Below, in pieces: positions 1-9,085 of a stretch of 64,000 nucleotides of DNA. The DNA is from Myxococcales bacterium (GTDB lineage: Bacteria; Myxococcota_A; Polyangia; Polyangiales; GCA-016699535). Within the stretch, counting starts at the first letter, position 1; each line of letters starts with the position of its first letter. Under the pieces are notes generated by a model. The model was not told the origin of the DNA. It was given only the letters and a program-made list of their open reading frames with translations, and searched no databases. A program made the position numbers and the translations under genes. The DNA lies in NCBI GenBank assembly GCA_020633325.1, contig JACKDX010000002.1, positions 620,001 through 684,000 on the forward strand. The letters run 5' to 3'.

Positions 1-798
1 ATCTTGGCGGCTCTACAGACTCAGATGCCCTGGCTTACCAGCATACGGGCCGTCTTTGCGGGATACTTGGGCAACGCGGCATTACCGGTGCGTGCCGGCG
101 AAGTGATCAAGGCTGCCTACATCGCTCGACAATCCGCTTTGCCCTTTGGCACCGCGCTTGGCTGGATAGCGGTGGAGCGGGTGGTGGATTTGTGCTGCCT
201 GCTCCTCTGCGCGCTTTGGATCATTCCGTGGGTTATGGGGAAGTCCGCACTTGGAGGCGGCGTGTACATATTTTTGGCATTGACGGCGTGTGGCGTGACG
301 TGCGTGGTCATCGCCACGCTGCGTCCGATGTGGATGCGCGCGGTCATGACGTTACTCCTCAGCACGCTCGGGGCGAGAATATCGGGCTGGCTAAGGCCTA
401 AAGCCGACAACTTCCTCGATGGGCTCAGCGCGCTGGCCGGAGGACGCCGGGCAGGGCTGCTGCTCCTAAGCACACTGCTGTATTGGGTATCCACGCTTCT
501 TACGATGCAAATCTGGCTCGCGGCATTTGATCTACACACTCCATGGTACGGCAGCGTGTTGCTGCTGGCATTTCTGGCGTTTGGTACCGCCTTGCCCGCC
601 GCCGCTGCCTACATCGGAACATATCACTTTGCTGTGGTGGCAGCGCTTGGTGTGCTGGGCGTCGCCAAGGAACGGGCAGCTGCGCTTGCGGTGTTTGTGC
701 ATGCCGCAGGCATCATCCCTTGGGCGCTCGTTGCGGTTATTTTGCTTTCGGCCGCATTCAAAAGAGGGGAGCTACCAACCCATGTACCTAGGGGCTGA
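1..798 (+). CDS. Flippase-like integral membrane protein (LPG synthase TM / UPF0104 family), 5' end outside window
   Basis: The reading frame is open from the first base, so the true start lies upstream and about 265 C-terminal residues are visible. The sequence holds several long hydrophobic segments and the family-typical stretch GNAALPVRAGEVIKA near the visible start, followed by a second motif with conserved E-R (AVERVVDL). These match the lysylphosphatidylglycerol synthase transmembrane/flippase-like family (UPF0104), whose members move lipids or lipid-linked molecules across the inner membrane. No soluble synthase domain follows; the protein ends in a short basic tail. The last 27 bp overlap the end of thiL on the other strand. 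A second copy of this domain occurs at 56948-59887. Substrate unknown. Confidence 0.75.
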   Translation: MLAALQTQMPWLTSIRAVFAGYLGNAALPVRAGEVIKAAYIARQSALPFGTALGWIAVERVVDLCCLLLCALWIIPWVMGKSALGGGVYIFLALTACGVTCVVIATLRPMWMRAVMTLLLSTLGARISGWLRPKADNFLDGLSALAGGRRAGLLLLSTLLYWVSTLLTMQIWLAAFDLHTPWYGSVLLLAFLAFGTALPAAAAYIGTYHFAVVAALGVLGVAKERAAALAVFVHAAGIIPWALVAVILLSAAFKRGELPTHVPRG

Positions 799-1725
799 AA
801 GCGCGACACGTTTGCCATCGTCCTTGAGGTACCGCACGCCGTCTGGGGCCTCAGTGATCTCCCCGATGCACGTACCCATCTGAGATGCCGCTGCATGGTT
901 CTTCGAGGTGAAAACCAACTCATAGTCCTCTCCGCCATAGATCGCCATGGAGAATGCATCCAAGCCAAAGCGCTTACAGAGCGCGTGGTGTGCAGGATGA
1001 ATCGGCAAGCGCTCGCAATACACAACCGCGCCGAGGCACGATGCACTCGTTAGTCTATTGAGATCCGTAAACAGCCCATCTGAGAGGTCAATGGCGGAGG
1101 AAGCCACTTGGCCCAAGCTGGCCCCTTCGCGGATACGCGCCGAGGGTGCACGCCAGCGCTCAACGAAAGGCAGCGTGTCCTCGCGGGTATCGCCGCGCTC
1201 AAGGCATGCCAATCCAAGGGCGGCCTGACCCACCGTGCCCGTGACGTAAATCTGGTCCCCCAGCTCCGCTCCGTCTCGGCGCAAATATGGCCCCTTTTGA
1301 ATCCCGATCAAAGTCATGGTCAAAGACAAGAGTGCGCCGCCTGAGAGGTTTCCGCCCACAACAGGAGCCCCAACCTCCTTGGCACCCAATGCGGCGCCAT
1401 CGCACATATCTAAGACCGCCTCCTCTGTTACATCGTCTGGTAAGGTGAGAGCAAGCAGCGCGGCATAGGGGCTCGCCCCCATCGCCGCCAAGTCGCTTGC
1501 GCTTACCATGTACGCTCGTCTCCCAAGCTCCTGCGACGTCAGGTACCCACTACGAAAGTGGATGCCCTCGACTTGAGCATCCACCGTGCACACAATGGGT
1601 GCGCCCGGCGATTCGAGCACGGCTGCATCATCTCCGATGCCGCAAAGTACATGCGCATGCGGTTGCCCGAGCCGTGTCCGGAGCAGACCCAACAAACGCT
1701 CCTCCCGGTCGTGAGGCGCGTTCAC
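772..1725 (-). CDS. thiL: Thiamine-monophosphate kinase
   Basis: ThiL phosphorylates thiamine monophosphate to thiamine diphosphate, the active cofactor, using ATP in the cytoplasm. The N-terminal motif GIGDDAAVL and the following VDAQVEGIHF are characteristic metal/ATP-binding stretches of the PurM/ThiL family; GGEDYELVFT near residue 260 is a further family signature. I chose the GTG at 1725 because it overlaps the stop of the upstream gene as GTGA and gives 317 residues, close to the usual 320-330; an in-frame GTG at 1749 would add eight residues. It is the second gene of a two-gene minus-strand unit and runs convergently into the flippase-like gene with a 27-bp tail overlap. Confidence 0.93.
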   Translation of the reverse strand: MNAPHDREERLLGLLRTRLGQPHAHVLCGIGDDAAVLESPGAPIVCTVDAQVEGIHFRSGYLTSQELGRRAYMVSASDLAAMGASPYAALLALTLPDDVTEEAVLDMCDGAALGAKEVGAPVVGGNLSGGALLSLTMTLIGIQKGPYLRRDGAELGDQIYVTGTVGQAALGLACLERGDTREDTLPFVERWRAPSARIREGASLGQVASSAIDLSDGLFTDLNRLTSASCLGAVVYCERLPIHPAHHALCKRFGLDAFSMAIYGGEDYELVFTSKNHAAASQMGTCIGEITEAPDGVRYLKDDGKRVALSAPRYMGW

Positions 1726-2063
1726 TGTAGAGACTCCCAAATGGCCCACGCGGTCCAGCCCAGCATGCCGAGGAACACGCCAAACGCGAGGTAATGCACT
1801 TTCGTATAACGCGGCAGAGGCAGTTCAGAGCGATGAGCGGCCATACTGGCCACTGCGGCGGCCTTCACCGCGTGAAGCTGCGTCTGTGCCTCGGCTTTGC
1901 GCGCGAAATCCGTCGCGACGACATGGCGATAGCGTTTGGCAGCTTCGGGGAGCTGCCCCAACGCTTGACAAAGCGCGATGAACCGACGATGCGCGGTAAC
2001 ATTCGACCATGTCTCGCAGAGCGCCTCCCACGCACGCTCGACGTCGTCCGGACCGCTGTTCAT
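1722..2063 (-). CDS. Small C-terminally anchored membrane protein of unknown function
   Basis: A 113-residue protein not recognised as a named family. The first ~85 residues are soluble, helical and rich in Ala, Arg and His (EAAKRYRHVVATDFARKAEA), and could be a TPR-like or coiled-coil segment. A single hydrophobic helix near the C-terminus (LAFGVFLGMLGWTAWAIW) suggests tail anchoring with the bulk in the cytoplasm. The ATG at 2063 has no clear Shine-Dalgarno run; in-frame starts at 2108 and 2186 would add 15 or 41 residues. Its stop overlaps the chosen thiL start by 4 bp, so the two are probably translationally coupled. It is divergent from mraZ. Confidence 0.6.
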   Translation of the reverse strand: MNSGPDDVERAWEALCETWSNVTAHRRFIALCQALGQLPEAAKRYRHVVATDFARKAEAQTQLHAVKAAAVASMAAHRSELPLPRYTKVHYLAFGVFLGMLGWTAWAIWESLQ

Positions 2064-2257
2064 ATGTTCATGTTGTGCGCGGTTGTCCAATACGAAGGTT
2101 CTTAGCATCACTCGTCGATTTTGAACCACCTGAACGCACGGATAGTAGTTGTGCACCAGTGACGGGAGATTGCGCGCACGCGGCACGATTATCCTCTAAT
2201 TGCTGTGCAAAAAGAAGTTGACGATCGCCTGTGAAGCCCGTAGTTTCGTAAGACTTG

Positions 2258-2282
2258 TGGTAAAAAGTGGTATCAGGTGCCA
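2258..2282 (+). promoter_or_regulatory. Putative MraZ-box operator: three pentamers at exact 10-bp period
   Basis: TGGTA at 2258-2262, TGGTA at 2268-2272 and TGCCA at 2278-2282 are each separated by 5 bp. MraZ of other bacteria binds TGGG-type pentamers with 5-bp spacers upstream of its own gene. The geometry matches although the pentamer differs by a base. The site lies 44-68 bp before the mraZ start, so autoregulation of the dcw cluster is likely by analogy. Confidence 0.5.
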
Positions 2283-2325
2283 ACAAGGGTGGCTACGAGG
2301 CACATAAACAAAGGCGGCAAGGCAA

Positions 2326-2778
2326 GTGTTTCGGGGACGCTATGAGCATGCGGTCGATGCCAAGGGGCGCACATCTTTACCTGCGCACTTTCGTGAGGTG
2401 TTGGCGGTCGCTGGGGATATGCGGCTCATTCTCACCACGGGGTTAGAGCCGTGTCTTGTGGCCTATCCACTGTGTGAATGGTTGGCGTTTGAAGAGCGCT
2501 TGGCAGCGTTGCCGAAATTCGATCGTAGCGTCGCCATGCTGAGACGCATTTATGTCTCGGGCGCTGTGGAGTGCGATCTTGATAGACTTGGACGCCTGCT
2601 TATCCCCGCGACGCTACGCGAGCATGCCCAGCTCAAACGCGAAGCGCTCTGGGCGGGAATGGGCAAACACATCGAGCTTTGGGCGAAGGACGAGTTTGAG
2701 CGCATCAACCGCGGGGTGCTCGATGATGAGGACGCGCGCGAGCAGATGGCTGCGCGCTTGGCGGAGCTAGGACTCTAG
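2326..2778 (+). CDS. mraZ: Transcriptional regulator MraZ
   Basis: MraZ is a small DNA-binding protein with two SpoVT/AbrB-like half-domains that assembles into a ring and regulates its own dcw cluster. The two expected DxxGR-type motifs are present: VDAKGRTSLP near residues 10-20 and DRLGRLLIP near residues 85-95. Length is 150 residues, typical of the family. The start is GTG at 2326 with a purine-rich run AAAGGCGG ahead of it, and the N-terminus MFRGRYEHAVD agrees with known MraZ starts. The stop is followed directly by the rsmH start. It is the first gene of the cluster, and a candidate operator precedes it at 2258-2282. Confidence 0.95.
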   Translation: MFRGRYEHAVDAKGRTSLPAHFREVLAVAGDMRLILTTGLEPCLVAYPLCEWLAFEERLAALPKFDRSVAMLRRIYVSGAVECDLDRLGRLLIPATLREHAQLKREALWAGMGKHIELWAKDEFERINRGVLDDEDAREQMAARLAELGL

Positions 2779-3696
2779 ATGGACGCCCTGCCGCAAGCTC
2801 CTTTTCACTGTCCGGTCATGCGAGAAGAGTGCATGGCGCTACTCGCGCCGCGGCGAGGGGGCATCTACGTCGATGCCACTTTAGGCCTCGGGGGGCATGC
2901 TGCCGCGATCTTGGCTGCGAGCGCGCCGGATGGTCGTTTGATTGGGATGGATCGCGATCCACACGCGCTTACAATAGCCAAACAAAACCTCCGTGAGTTT
3001 GGCCCAAGAGCCACGTTGGTGCGTGCCGATTTCGCGCAGCTTCGGGCGATGCTTCTAGAGATGGGCGTCTCGCATGTTCATGGATTGATTGCAGATCTCG
3101 GGGTGAGCTCTCTTCAGCTTGACTCCAAAGAACGCGGCTTTGCGTTTCGTTACGATGCTCCGCTTGATATGCGCATGAGCGCCACCCGAGGCCAGACTGC
3201 AGAAGACGTCTTGGCATCATTGTCGGAAGGCGAGCTTGCGGACGTGCTCTGGCGCTATGGAGAAGAGCGACGGTCTCGCGCAATAGCCCGTGCCATCGTC
3301 AAAGCCCGAGCGCGCGGTGACCTCACCAGTACCGCACAACTTGCCGCCGTGGTGCTGGGCGCCGTCGGCCGTTATGGGAAGAGCCGTGTGCACCCCGCCA
3401 CCAGGACATTTCAGGCACTACGCATTTATGTGAACGAAGAGCTCCAGCAGCTTGAGCGTCTACTCGAAGATAGTCCCAACGTATTGTGCGAAGGCGGCGT
3501 CGTGGTTATTCTCAGTTTTCATTCCTTAGAAGATCGCATGGTCAAGCGCGCGTTTCGCGATGCCCAGGTCTGGCATGTGCTTACGAAGAAGCCGCTCACC
3601 GCGTCGCTCGAGGAACGCCAAGCAAACCCTCGGTCGCGAAGCGCCAAACTCCGTGCAGCCAGGCGCCTCGGCGCAGAAGAGATGTGTTCCGTATGA
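2779..3696 (+). CDS. rsmH: 16S rRNA (cytosine(1402)-N(4))-methyltransferase
   Basis: RsmH (MraW) methylates N4 of C1402 in the 16S rRNA P site using S-adenosylmethionine. Visible motifs are the SAM-binding VDATLGLGGHA near residues 31-41, ADLGVSSLQLD near 109-119 and the C-terminal SFHSLEDRMVK near 247-257. At 305 residues it has the usual length. The ATG abuts the mraZ TAG with no spacing, and its TGA overlaps the ftsL ATG by 4 bp (ATGA), implying translational coupling along the cluster. Gene order mraZ-rsmH-ftsL is the standard dcw arrangement. Confidence 0.97.
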   Translation: MDALPQAPFHCPVMREECMALLAPRRGGIYVDATLGLGGHAAAILAASAPDGRLIGMDRDPHALTIAKQNLREFGPRATLVRADFAQLRAMLLEMGVSHVHGLIADLGVSSLQLDSKERGFAFRYDAPLDMRMSATRGQTAEDVLASLSEGELADVLWRYGEERRSRAIARAIVKARARGDLTSTAQLAAVVLGAVGRYGKSRVHPATRTFQALRIYVNEELQQLERLLEDSPNVLCEGGVVVILSFHSLEDRMVKRAFRDAQVWHVLTKKPLTASLEERQANPRSRSAKLRAARRLGAEEMCSV

Positions 3697-3998
3697 AGGC
3701 CCGGTTTCTGACGCTTTGGTCGGCTGCGGTCGTGGCTACTGCATTAGCATTTGTCATGCACTTGGCGCTGCGGTTTGAAACCGTGCGGCTTGGTTACGCC
3801 GTCAGCAAAGCGCGCAGGGAGCAGCGGTCCTTATTAGACAACCGGCGCCTATTGTCGCTTGAGGCTGCTACACTGCGCCAAAATGGCCGCATCGAATATG
3901 TGGCAAGGCACGTGTTGGGAATGGAGGTGCCCGACGGTGACCGGATTGTTCAGGTGCGCCGTGACCGCATGGCGAGCAACATCAGGGGGAGCCGGTGA
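3693..3998 (+). CDS. ftsL: Cell division protein FtsL
   Basis: A 101-residue bitopic membrane protein. A short basic N-terminus is followed by one hydrophobic helix (residues ~5-25, LWSAAVVATALAFVMHLAL) and then a periplasmic heptad-rich segment (KARREQRSLLDNRRLLSLEA) typical of the FtsL coiled coil that pairs with FtsB/DivIC and FtsQ. Sequence conservation in the family is low, so the call rests on size, topology and position between rsmH and ftsI. The ATG at 3693 overlaps the rsmH stop; an upstream extension in the same frame lies inside rsmH and was discarded. The stop overlaps the ftsI GTG by 4 bp. Confidence 0.85.
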   Translation: MKARFLTLWSAAVVATALAFVMHLALRFETVRLGYAVSKARREQRSLLDNRRLLSLEAATLRQNGRIEYVARHVLGMEVPDGDRIVQVRRDRMASNIRGSR

Positions 3999-6055
3999 CG
4001 CCGGTAAACGCGCGTCGCATTCGATGGATTCGCGTGCGAGTCGCAATGCTCACAGCGCTGCTCTTAGTGGGTGTGGGGGCCATTGTTTGTCGGGCATGGG
4101 AACTGCAAATCAAAGGGGCCGACAGGCTCGCCAAAATGGCAAAGGAACAACATGAGCGCAGTCTCCGCCTTGCGCCTATGCGGGGGACGATTTTCGATCG
4201 CAATGGCGCCGAGCTTGCGGTAAGTGTGGAAGCCGACAGTCTCTCTGCCAATCCGCAGGTGCTGAAAGCGGCCCATGCCAATCCGACGCTGGTGGCTCGA
4301 GGCCTGGCTTCGGTACTCTCGGGGCTCAACGTGCCCAAGATTGCACGCCGACTGGCTTCTGACCGGCACTTCGTATGGATTGAGCGTCACGTGACACCAA
4401 AACAGGCGCAACTGGTCTCGAGGCTCAGGCTGCCGGGGGTTCAGACCACCAAAGAGGCCAAGCGTTATTATCCCAACCGCAAGTTGGCGGCCCACGTACT
4501 GGGTTTTGCCGATGTCGACGGCCGCGGCATCGAGGGTGTCGAGCTCGCCCTCGATTCGCGTTTAAGAGGCCGCGTTGAGACGTCACCTGCTATACGCGAT
4601 AGCCGTGGCTTTGTCGTATTTGCAGAGCATTTTTTGGATGATCGCGCCACGCAGGGCGAGGACGTCACACTGAGTATCGATAGGACCATCCAACATCGCG
4701 CCGAAGAAGAACTCGAGGCCGCGGTCGAGCTATCGCAAGCCAAGGCCGGCAGCACGGTCGTGATGGATCCCCACACGGGCGAGATACTCGCGATGGCCAA
4801 CTACCCCAGCTTCAATCCCAATGATCCCGGTGCGTTTCCCGCTGCGTCCCGCCGTAATCGGGCAGTGACTGATCGGTTTGAGCCAGGTTCGACGATAAAA
4901 ATGTTTACCATGGCGAGCGCTCTCGGCACGGGCGCGGTCTCTCCGCGTCAGCACATTGACTGCGGGAATGGTTCGTTCCAGGTGGGTGAGTTTGTCATCC
5001 ATGACTCGGAGCATTGGGGACGACTGTCGCTGACCGAAATTCTTGCCTATTCGAGCAATGTCGGGATCTCGCGCATTGGCATGGCGATGGGCAAAGCGCG
5101 CATGTTTCGCGCCCTCAGACAGTTCGGGTTCGGAGAGTCCACCGAACTCGGGCTTCCCGGTGAGGTATCCGGGATCCTGCGGCACTACAGCAAATGGTAT
5201 GACATGGACATGGCCACGGTGCCCTGGGGTCAGGGCATGAGTGTCACGGCCCTTCAACTCGCGGTCGCCACGAGTGCATTAGCCAATGGCGGCAAGCTTC
5301 TCAAGCCGACCATCATCCGTCGGCTCAGAAACTCCCACGGCGAGGTGACAGAGGAGTTCCAAACAGGGGTGGTGCGCCGTCAGGCGGTTGCGGCATGGGC
5401 CGCGCGTCGGGTGGTGCCAATGTTGGCGGCGGTGACGACAGACGGCACTGGGAAGGAAGCTGCCATCGAGGGCTTTCCCGTGGCTGGCAAGACGGGGACC
5501 GCTCAAAAGGCAGATTACATCACCGGAGGTTATGCGCGAGATACATGGTTGGCTTCGTTTGCGGGCTTTGTCCCCGCATATCATCCGCGGCTCACCATCG
5601 TCACCATCATCGACGAGCCCAAGCTGGACCATTCAGGTGGCCTTATCGCGGCACCCGTGTTCAGGCGTGTGGCTTTCGCCGCGCTTCGCCATCTCGGGGT
5701 GACAGCAGAGGACTCACGGCCGGCCCTCGCCGAAGCCACCCGACAAAAGCGCCTTAAGATCACACCCGAGAAAAGCGGCCACCTTGAGATGCCGAGTATC
5801 GTTCCTGCCGAGTATTACGAGGCTCGTGCCGAGCGAACGGGCGCTGGTCCTGACGGTCAAATCCAGGTGCCCTACCTCGTCGGCAAGACCGCCCGCTCTG
5901 CAGTGACGATGGCGTACAGCAAGCAGCTAGAAGTTCAACTGTCGGGTTCCGGAATGGTGCGAGCCCAACATCCGGAAGCCGGCGCCTATGTCATGCCCGG
6001 CAGTCGCCTGGTCTTAACGCTTGGGGAACCCGAGCACGCGCGGCAGGGAAGCTAA
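3995..6055 (+). CDS. ftsI: Septal peptidoglycan transpeptidase FtsI (PBP3) with C-terminal PASTA domain
   Basis: FtsI crosslinks septal peptidoglycan in the periplasm as partner of FtsW. The 686-residue protein has an N-terminal membrane helix (residues ~12-32), a PBP dimerisation domain starting around APMRGTIFDRNG, and a transpeptidase domain with the serine motif EPGSTIKMF (near residue 297), SSN (near 353) and KTGTAQK (near 500). A single PASTA domain occupies about residues 616-680 (VPYLVGKTARSA). PASTA on FtsI is usual in Gram-positives and in many Deltaproteobacteria and is absent from the shorter enterobacterial enzyme. The GTG start overlaps the ftsL stop (GTGA). The stop lies 4 bp before murE. 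Confidence 0.96.
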   Translation: MTPVNARRIRWIRVRVAMLTALLLVGVGAIVCRAWELQIKGADRLAKMAKEQHERSLRLAPMRGTIFDRNGAELAVSVEADSLSANPQVLKAAHANPTLVARGLASVLSGLNVPKIARRLASDRHFVWIERHVTPKQAQLVSRLRLPGVQTTKEAKRYYPNRKLAAHVLGFADVDGRGIEGVELALDSRLRGRVETSPAIRDSRGFVVFAEHFLDDRATQGEDVTLSIDRTIQHRAEEELEAAVELSQAKAGSTVVMDPHTGEILAMANYPSFNPNDPGAFPAASRRNRAVTDRFEPGSTIKMFTMASALGTGAVSPRQHIDCGNGSFQVGEFVIHDSEHWGRLSLTEILAYSSNVGISRIGMAMGKARMFRALRQFGFGESTELGLPGEVSGILRHYSKWYDMDMATVPWGQGMSVTALQLAVATSALANGGKLLKPTIIRRLRNSHGEVTEEFQTGVVRRQAVAAWAARRVVPMLAAVTTDGTGKEAAIEGFPVAGKTGTAQKADYITGGYARDTWLASFAGFVPAYHPRLTIVTIIDEPKLDHSGGLIAAPVFRRVAFAALRHLGVTAEDSRPALAEATRQKRLKITPEKSGHLEMPSIVPAEYYEARAERTGAGPDGQIQVPYLVGKTARSAVTMAYSKQLEVQLSGSGMVRAQHPEAGAYVMPGSRLVLTLGEPEHARQGS

Positions 6056-6059
6056 CGCG

Positions 6060-7619
6060 ATGATGTCCACATCAATGCCAAAGCCCCCTACGCAAAACCC
6101 CGCCTTGACGCTTGCAACGCTTCTGCGCCAAAACTTGATCGAAACTATTGAGGGAGACCCCCACACGACCATCTCCGGGGTCCAGCACGACTCAAGGCGC
6201 ATTGGGCCAGGCGACATGTTTGCGGCGATCAGCGGCAACACTTACGAGGGCGCGCGCTTCATCGGCGAGGCCGAAGCCAGGGGAGCGGTGGCGATCCTAA
6301 GCGGTAAACTTCTCAAGACATCGCTCGCTCAGGCCATCGTGAGCAATCCACGGCTTGCAGTCGGACACATTGCAGAAACGGTGTACGGGCATCCCACGCG
6401 GACCTTGAGCGCGGTCGGCATTACGGGAACGAACGGGAAGACCACCGTGAGCCACTTGCTTGAGGCCGCGATTGGAGCTTCAGGCGGCGTGCCAGCATTG
6501 ATGGGAACCATCTGCCATCGCGGTCCAGACTTTGTGGTTGAGGCAAGCCACACCACCCCCGAGGGAGACGACATCGCGAGGTTTGCCCGTTCGATGCACG
6601 AGCGAGGGGTTACCCACCTGGTCATGGAGGTCTCGAGCCATGCCCTGGCCTTGCATCGCGTCGATGCCGTGAACTTTAAGATTGTTGCCTTCGTCAATCT
6701 CAGCCAGGACCATTTGGACTTCCATGCCGATATGGAGGCCTATTTTGCAGCAAAGGAGCGCTTATTTAAGCACTTAATGTTCGAGACAGCCGTCATCAAT
6801 ATCGATGACCCTTACGGGCGTCGCCTTCTTGAAACCGCAAAGGGCAGGCTTCTTCGCTGTACGACCGATCCGAGCGTGTCCGAGGCGGAGGTGAAGGTCA
6901 TCGACATAGAGGCGGATATCACAGGCGTGCGGCTGCGCGCGCAAACGCCCGCCGGCGAGATTGCGCTAACGAGCGCGCTCTTGGGTAAGCACAATGCGCA
7001 AAACATTATGATAGCCCTCGGATGCGCGTATGCGTTGGGGTTGAATCTTGATCAGGCTGTCGAGGGCATCGAATCCCTTGGGGGCGTGCCGGGGAGGATG
7101 GAGCGCATTCAGGTTTCGCCCATCGAGAATAAAGCCCCTCAGGTGTTCGTGGACTATGCGCATACGCCGGAGGCGCTTCGGTTCGCCTTAAGCACGCTTT
7201 CATCGTTTGAGCCTGCCCGGGTGATTGTGGTGTTTGGTTGCGGGGGTGATCGCGATAAAGACAAGCGCCCACGTATGGGAAACATTGCAGCCAGCCTGGC
7301 GGACTTGCTCGTGCTGACAAACGACAACCCGCGCACTGAGCGAGCCGCTTCGATTCTCACCGACATCGAGAAGGGGGTTCGAAGCGTGCGCCAGGACCGG
7401 GTGTCCGCAGCGCAACTGCATGATGCGGAACATGGCTATGCACGGATTGAGGATAGAAAAGACGCCATTGTGACGGCGATCTCGATAGCCAGGTCCGATG
7501 ACGTCGTCTTGATCGCGGGCAAAGGCCATGAGGGTTACCAAATCGTTGGAACGGAAACGCGCCCCTTCTCTGATGGCGAGGTCGCGCGTGAGGCCCTTGC
7601 CGAGTGGAGGGTACGTTAG
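6060..7619 (+). CDS. murE: UDP-N-acetylmuramoyl-tripeptide synthetase (meso-DAP adding)
   Basis: MurE adds the third amino acid to UDP-MurNAc-L-Ala-D-Glu in the cytoplasm. The ATP-binding P-loop TGTNGKTTVSH lies near residue 122, and the substrate-specificity motif DNPR near residue 420 indicates meso-diaminopimelate rather than lysine, consistent with a Gram-negative wall. The chosen ATG at 6060 follows an AGGGAAG run by about 9 bp and gives 519 residues; the frame is open further upstream (from 6021) but that part overlaps ftsI. The TAG stop overlaps the murF GTG by one base. Confidence 0.95.
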   Translation: MMSTSMPKPPTQNPALTLATLLRQNLIETIEGDPHTTISGVQHDSRRIGPGDMFAAISGNTYEGARFIGEAEARGAVAILSGKLLKTSLAQAIVSNPRLAVGHIAETVYGHPTRTLSAVGITGTNGKTTVSHLLEAAIGASGGVPALMGTICHRGPDFVVEASHTTPEGDDIARFARSMHERGVTHLVMEVSSHALALHRVDAVNFKIVAFVNLSQDHLDFHADMEAYFAAKERLFKHLMFETAVINIDDPYGRRLLETAKGRLLRCTTDPSVSEAEVKVIDIEADITGVRLRAQTPAGEIALTSALLGKHNAQNIMIALGCAYALGLNLDQAVEGIESLGGVPGRMERIQVSPIENKAPQVFVDYAHTPEALRFALSTLSSFEPARVIVVFGCGGDRDKDKRPRMGNIAASLADLLVLTNDNPRTERAASILTDIEKGVRSVRQDRVSAAQLHDAEHGYARIEDRKDAIVTAISIARSDDVVLIAGKGHEGYQIVGTETRPFSDGEVAREALAEWRVR

Positions 7620-9085
7620 TGGCGACTCCCATCCCGCGCAACGAGGCATCGTGGTCTTTGAGCGAGGTTACAGACATTACACGCGGTCGACTAATCGGCG
7701 GTCAAGACACCGTCATTCACGGCGTTTGCACTGACACACGGGCGCTTGTACGCGGCAACCTGTTTGTCGCGCTAAAGGGAGCATCCTTCGACGGACACAA
7801 CTATCTGTCCGCCGCGGCAGCTGCGGGCGCGCACGCACTACTCGTACGCCGCGGCAGCACGATTCCGCAGGGCGCGACAGTGGTTGAAGTCGATGACACG
7901 CTCACGGCGTTGGGTGATCTTGCCCAAGCTCACCGCCGGCGCTGGGGAGGGTATGTCGTCGGCATCACTGGTTCAGTGGGCAAGACCTTGGTGAAAGAAC
8001 TCGCGGCCCCGGTACTTCAAGCGATGTATCGACATGTACTGCATAGTCAAGGAAATCTCAATAATTTGATTGGGTTACCGATGACCTTGTTTCAACTTCG
8101 CCCCGAGCATCGCATTGCGGTCGTAGAGCTAGGGATCAGTCAGGCGGGCGAAATGGCGTCTTTGGCAGCTATAGCCAAGCCCGATGCAGCGCTCATTACG
8201 CGCATCGCCATGGCCCATACCGAGGGCTTGGGGGGTCTCACAGAGCTTGCCGAACAGAAAGCGCAGCTTCTGACAGCGCTTTCAAGCAAGGGCCTCGCGG
8301 TCCTCAACGCCGATGACGCCATGACACCCACTTTGCTCAAGCACGTCACAACGCCACGCGTCATGACCTTTGGTCGTCATCCTGAGGCGGATGTGCAACT
8401 CATCGAACAACACATCGACAGTGACTTGCGCTGCGGGTCTACGTTGGAGATCAAGGAGCTATCGGCCGAGCCCTTGCGCCTACACATGCGGGCCCTGGGC
8501 GAGGGCGTGTCCATGGCCTCAGCGGCCGTCATCGCATTGGTCGTAGGCATGCTTAAAGTGAGTCAACCAGGTTCCATGGTCAATGCGCTGCGCGCTGCCA
8601 GCCGCGTGCTTAATGAGCTTCCCGCATTGCCGCAGCGTCTTCAGCTGAAGCGGGGCGCGAACGACTCTCTCATTATCGACGACACCTACAACGCTAATCC
8701 AGCGTCTGTCACGATGGGCCTTGATACTGCGGCAGAGATTGCGCGCGTCCTCGGCGGACGTTTGTTGGTGGTGTTGGGTGACATGAAAGAGCTTGGTCCA
8801 GCATCCCGTGACGAGCACCGGCAGATCGGTCGCTATGTCGTGGACAAGAGCGCTACGGTGTTTATCGGGTGTGGTCGAGAGATGCTTCACGCAGTCGAAG
8901 CGGCATCAGAGACCACGAGTCTTTCTTCGCCCACTTCCGGCTTTCATGTAAGCGAACCTGGGCAAGCCATTGCTCAGGTGCTGCAGTATCTGCAGCCTCG
9001 CGACGTTGTATTCGTCAAAGGCTCGCGCTCCATGCGCATGGAATATGTGGTCCAGGGGCTCTTGGCGCCGTTGGAGGCCGCGTAG
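7619..9085 (+). CDS. murF: UDP-N-acetylmuramoyl-tripeptide--D-alanyl-D-alanine ligase
   Basis: MurF attaches the D-Ala-D-Ala dipeptide to complete the UDP-MurNAc-pentapeptide. The P-loop reads TGSVGKTLVKE (near residue 120), a normal MurF variant, and the conserved DDTYNANPASV motif lies near residue 353. I chose the GTG at 7619 because a GGAGGG run sits 8 bp upstream; a GTG at 7604 in the same frame would add five residues but has no such site. The protein is 488 residues. The gene abuts mraY directly (TAG then ATG). The ligase that makes D-Ala-D-Ala (Ddl) is not encoded in this cluster. Confidence 0.95.
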   Translation: MATPIPRNEASWSLSEVTDITRGRLIGGQDTVIHGVCTDTRALVRGNLFVALKGASFDGHNYLSAAAAAGAHALLVRRGSTIPQGATVVEVDDTLTALGDLAQAHRRRWGGYVVGITGSVGKTLVKELAAPVLQAMYRHVLHSQGNLNNLIGLPMTLFQLRPEHRIAVVELGISQAGEMASLAAIAKPDAALITRIAMAHTEGLGGLTELAEQKAQLLTALSSKGLAVLNADDAMTPTLLKHVTTPRVMTFGRHPEADVQLIEQHIDSDLRCGSTLEIKELSAEPLRLHMRALGEGVSMASAAVIALVVGMLKVSQPGSMVNALRAASRVLNELPALPQRLQLKRGANDSLIIDDTYNANPASVTMGLDTAAEIARVLGGRLLVVLGDMKELGPASRDEHRQIGRYVVDKSATVFIGCGREMLHAVEAASETTSLSSPTSGFHVSEPGQAIAQVLQYLQPRDVVFVKGSRSMRMEYVVQGLLAPLEAA

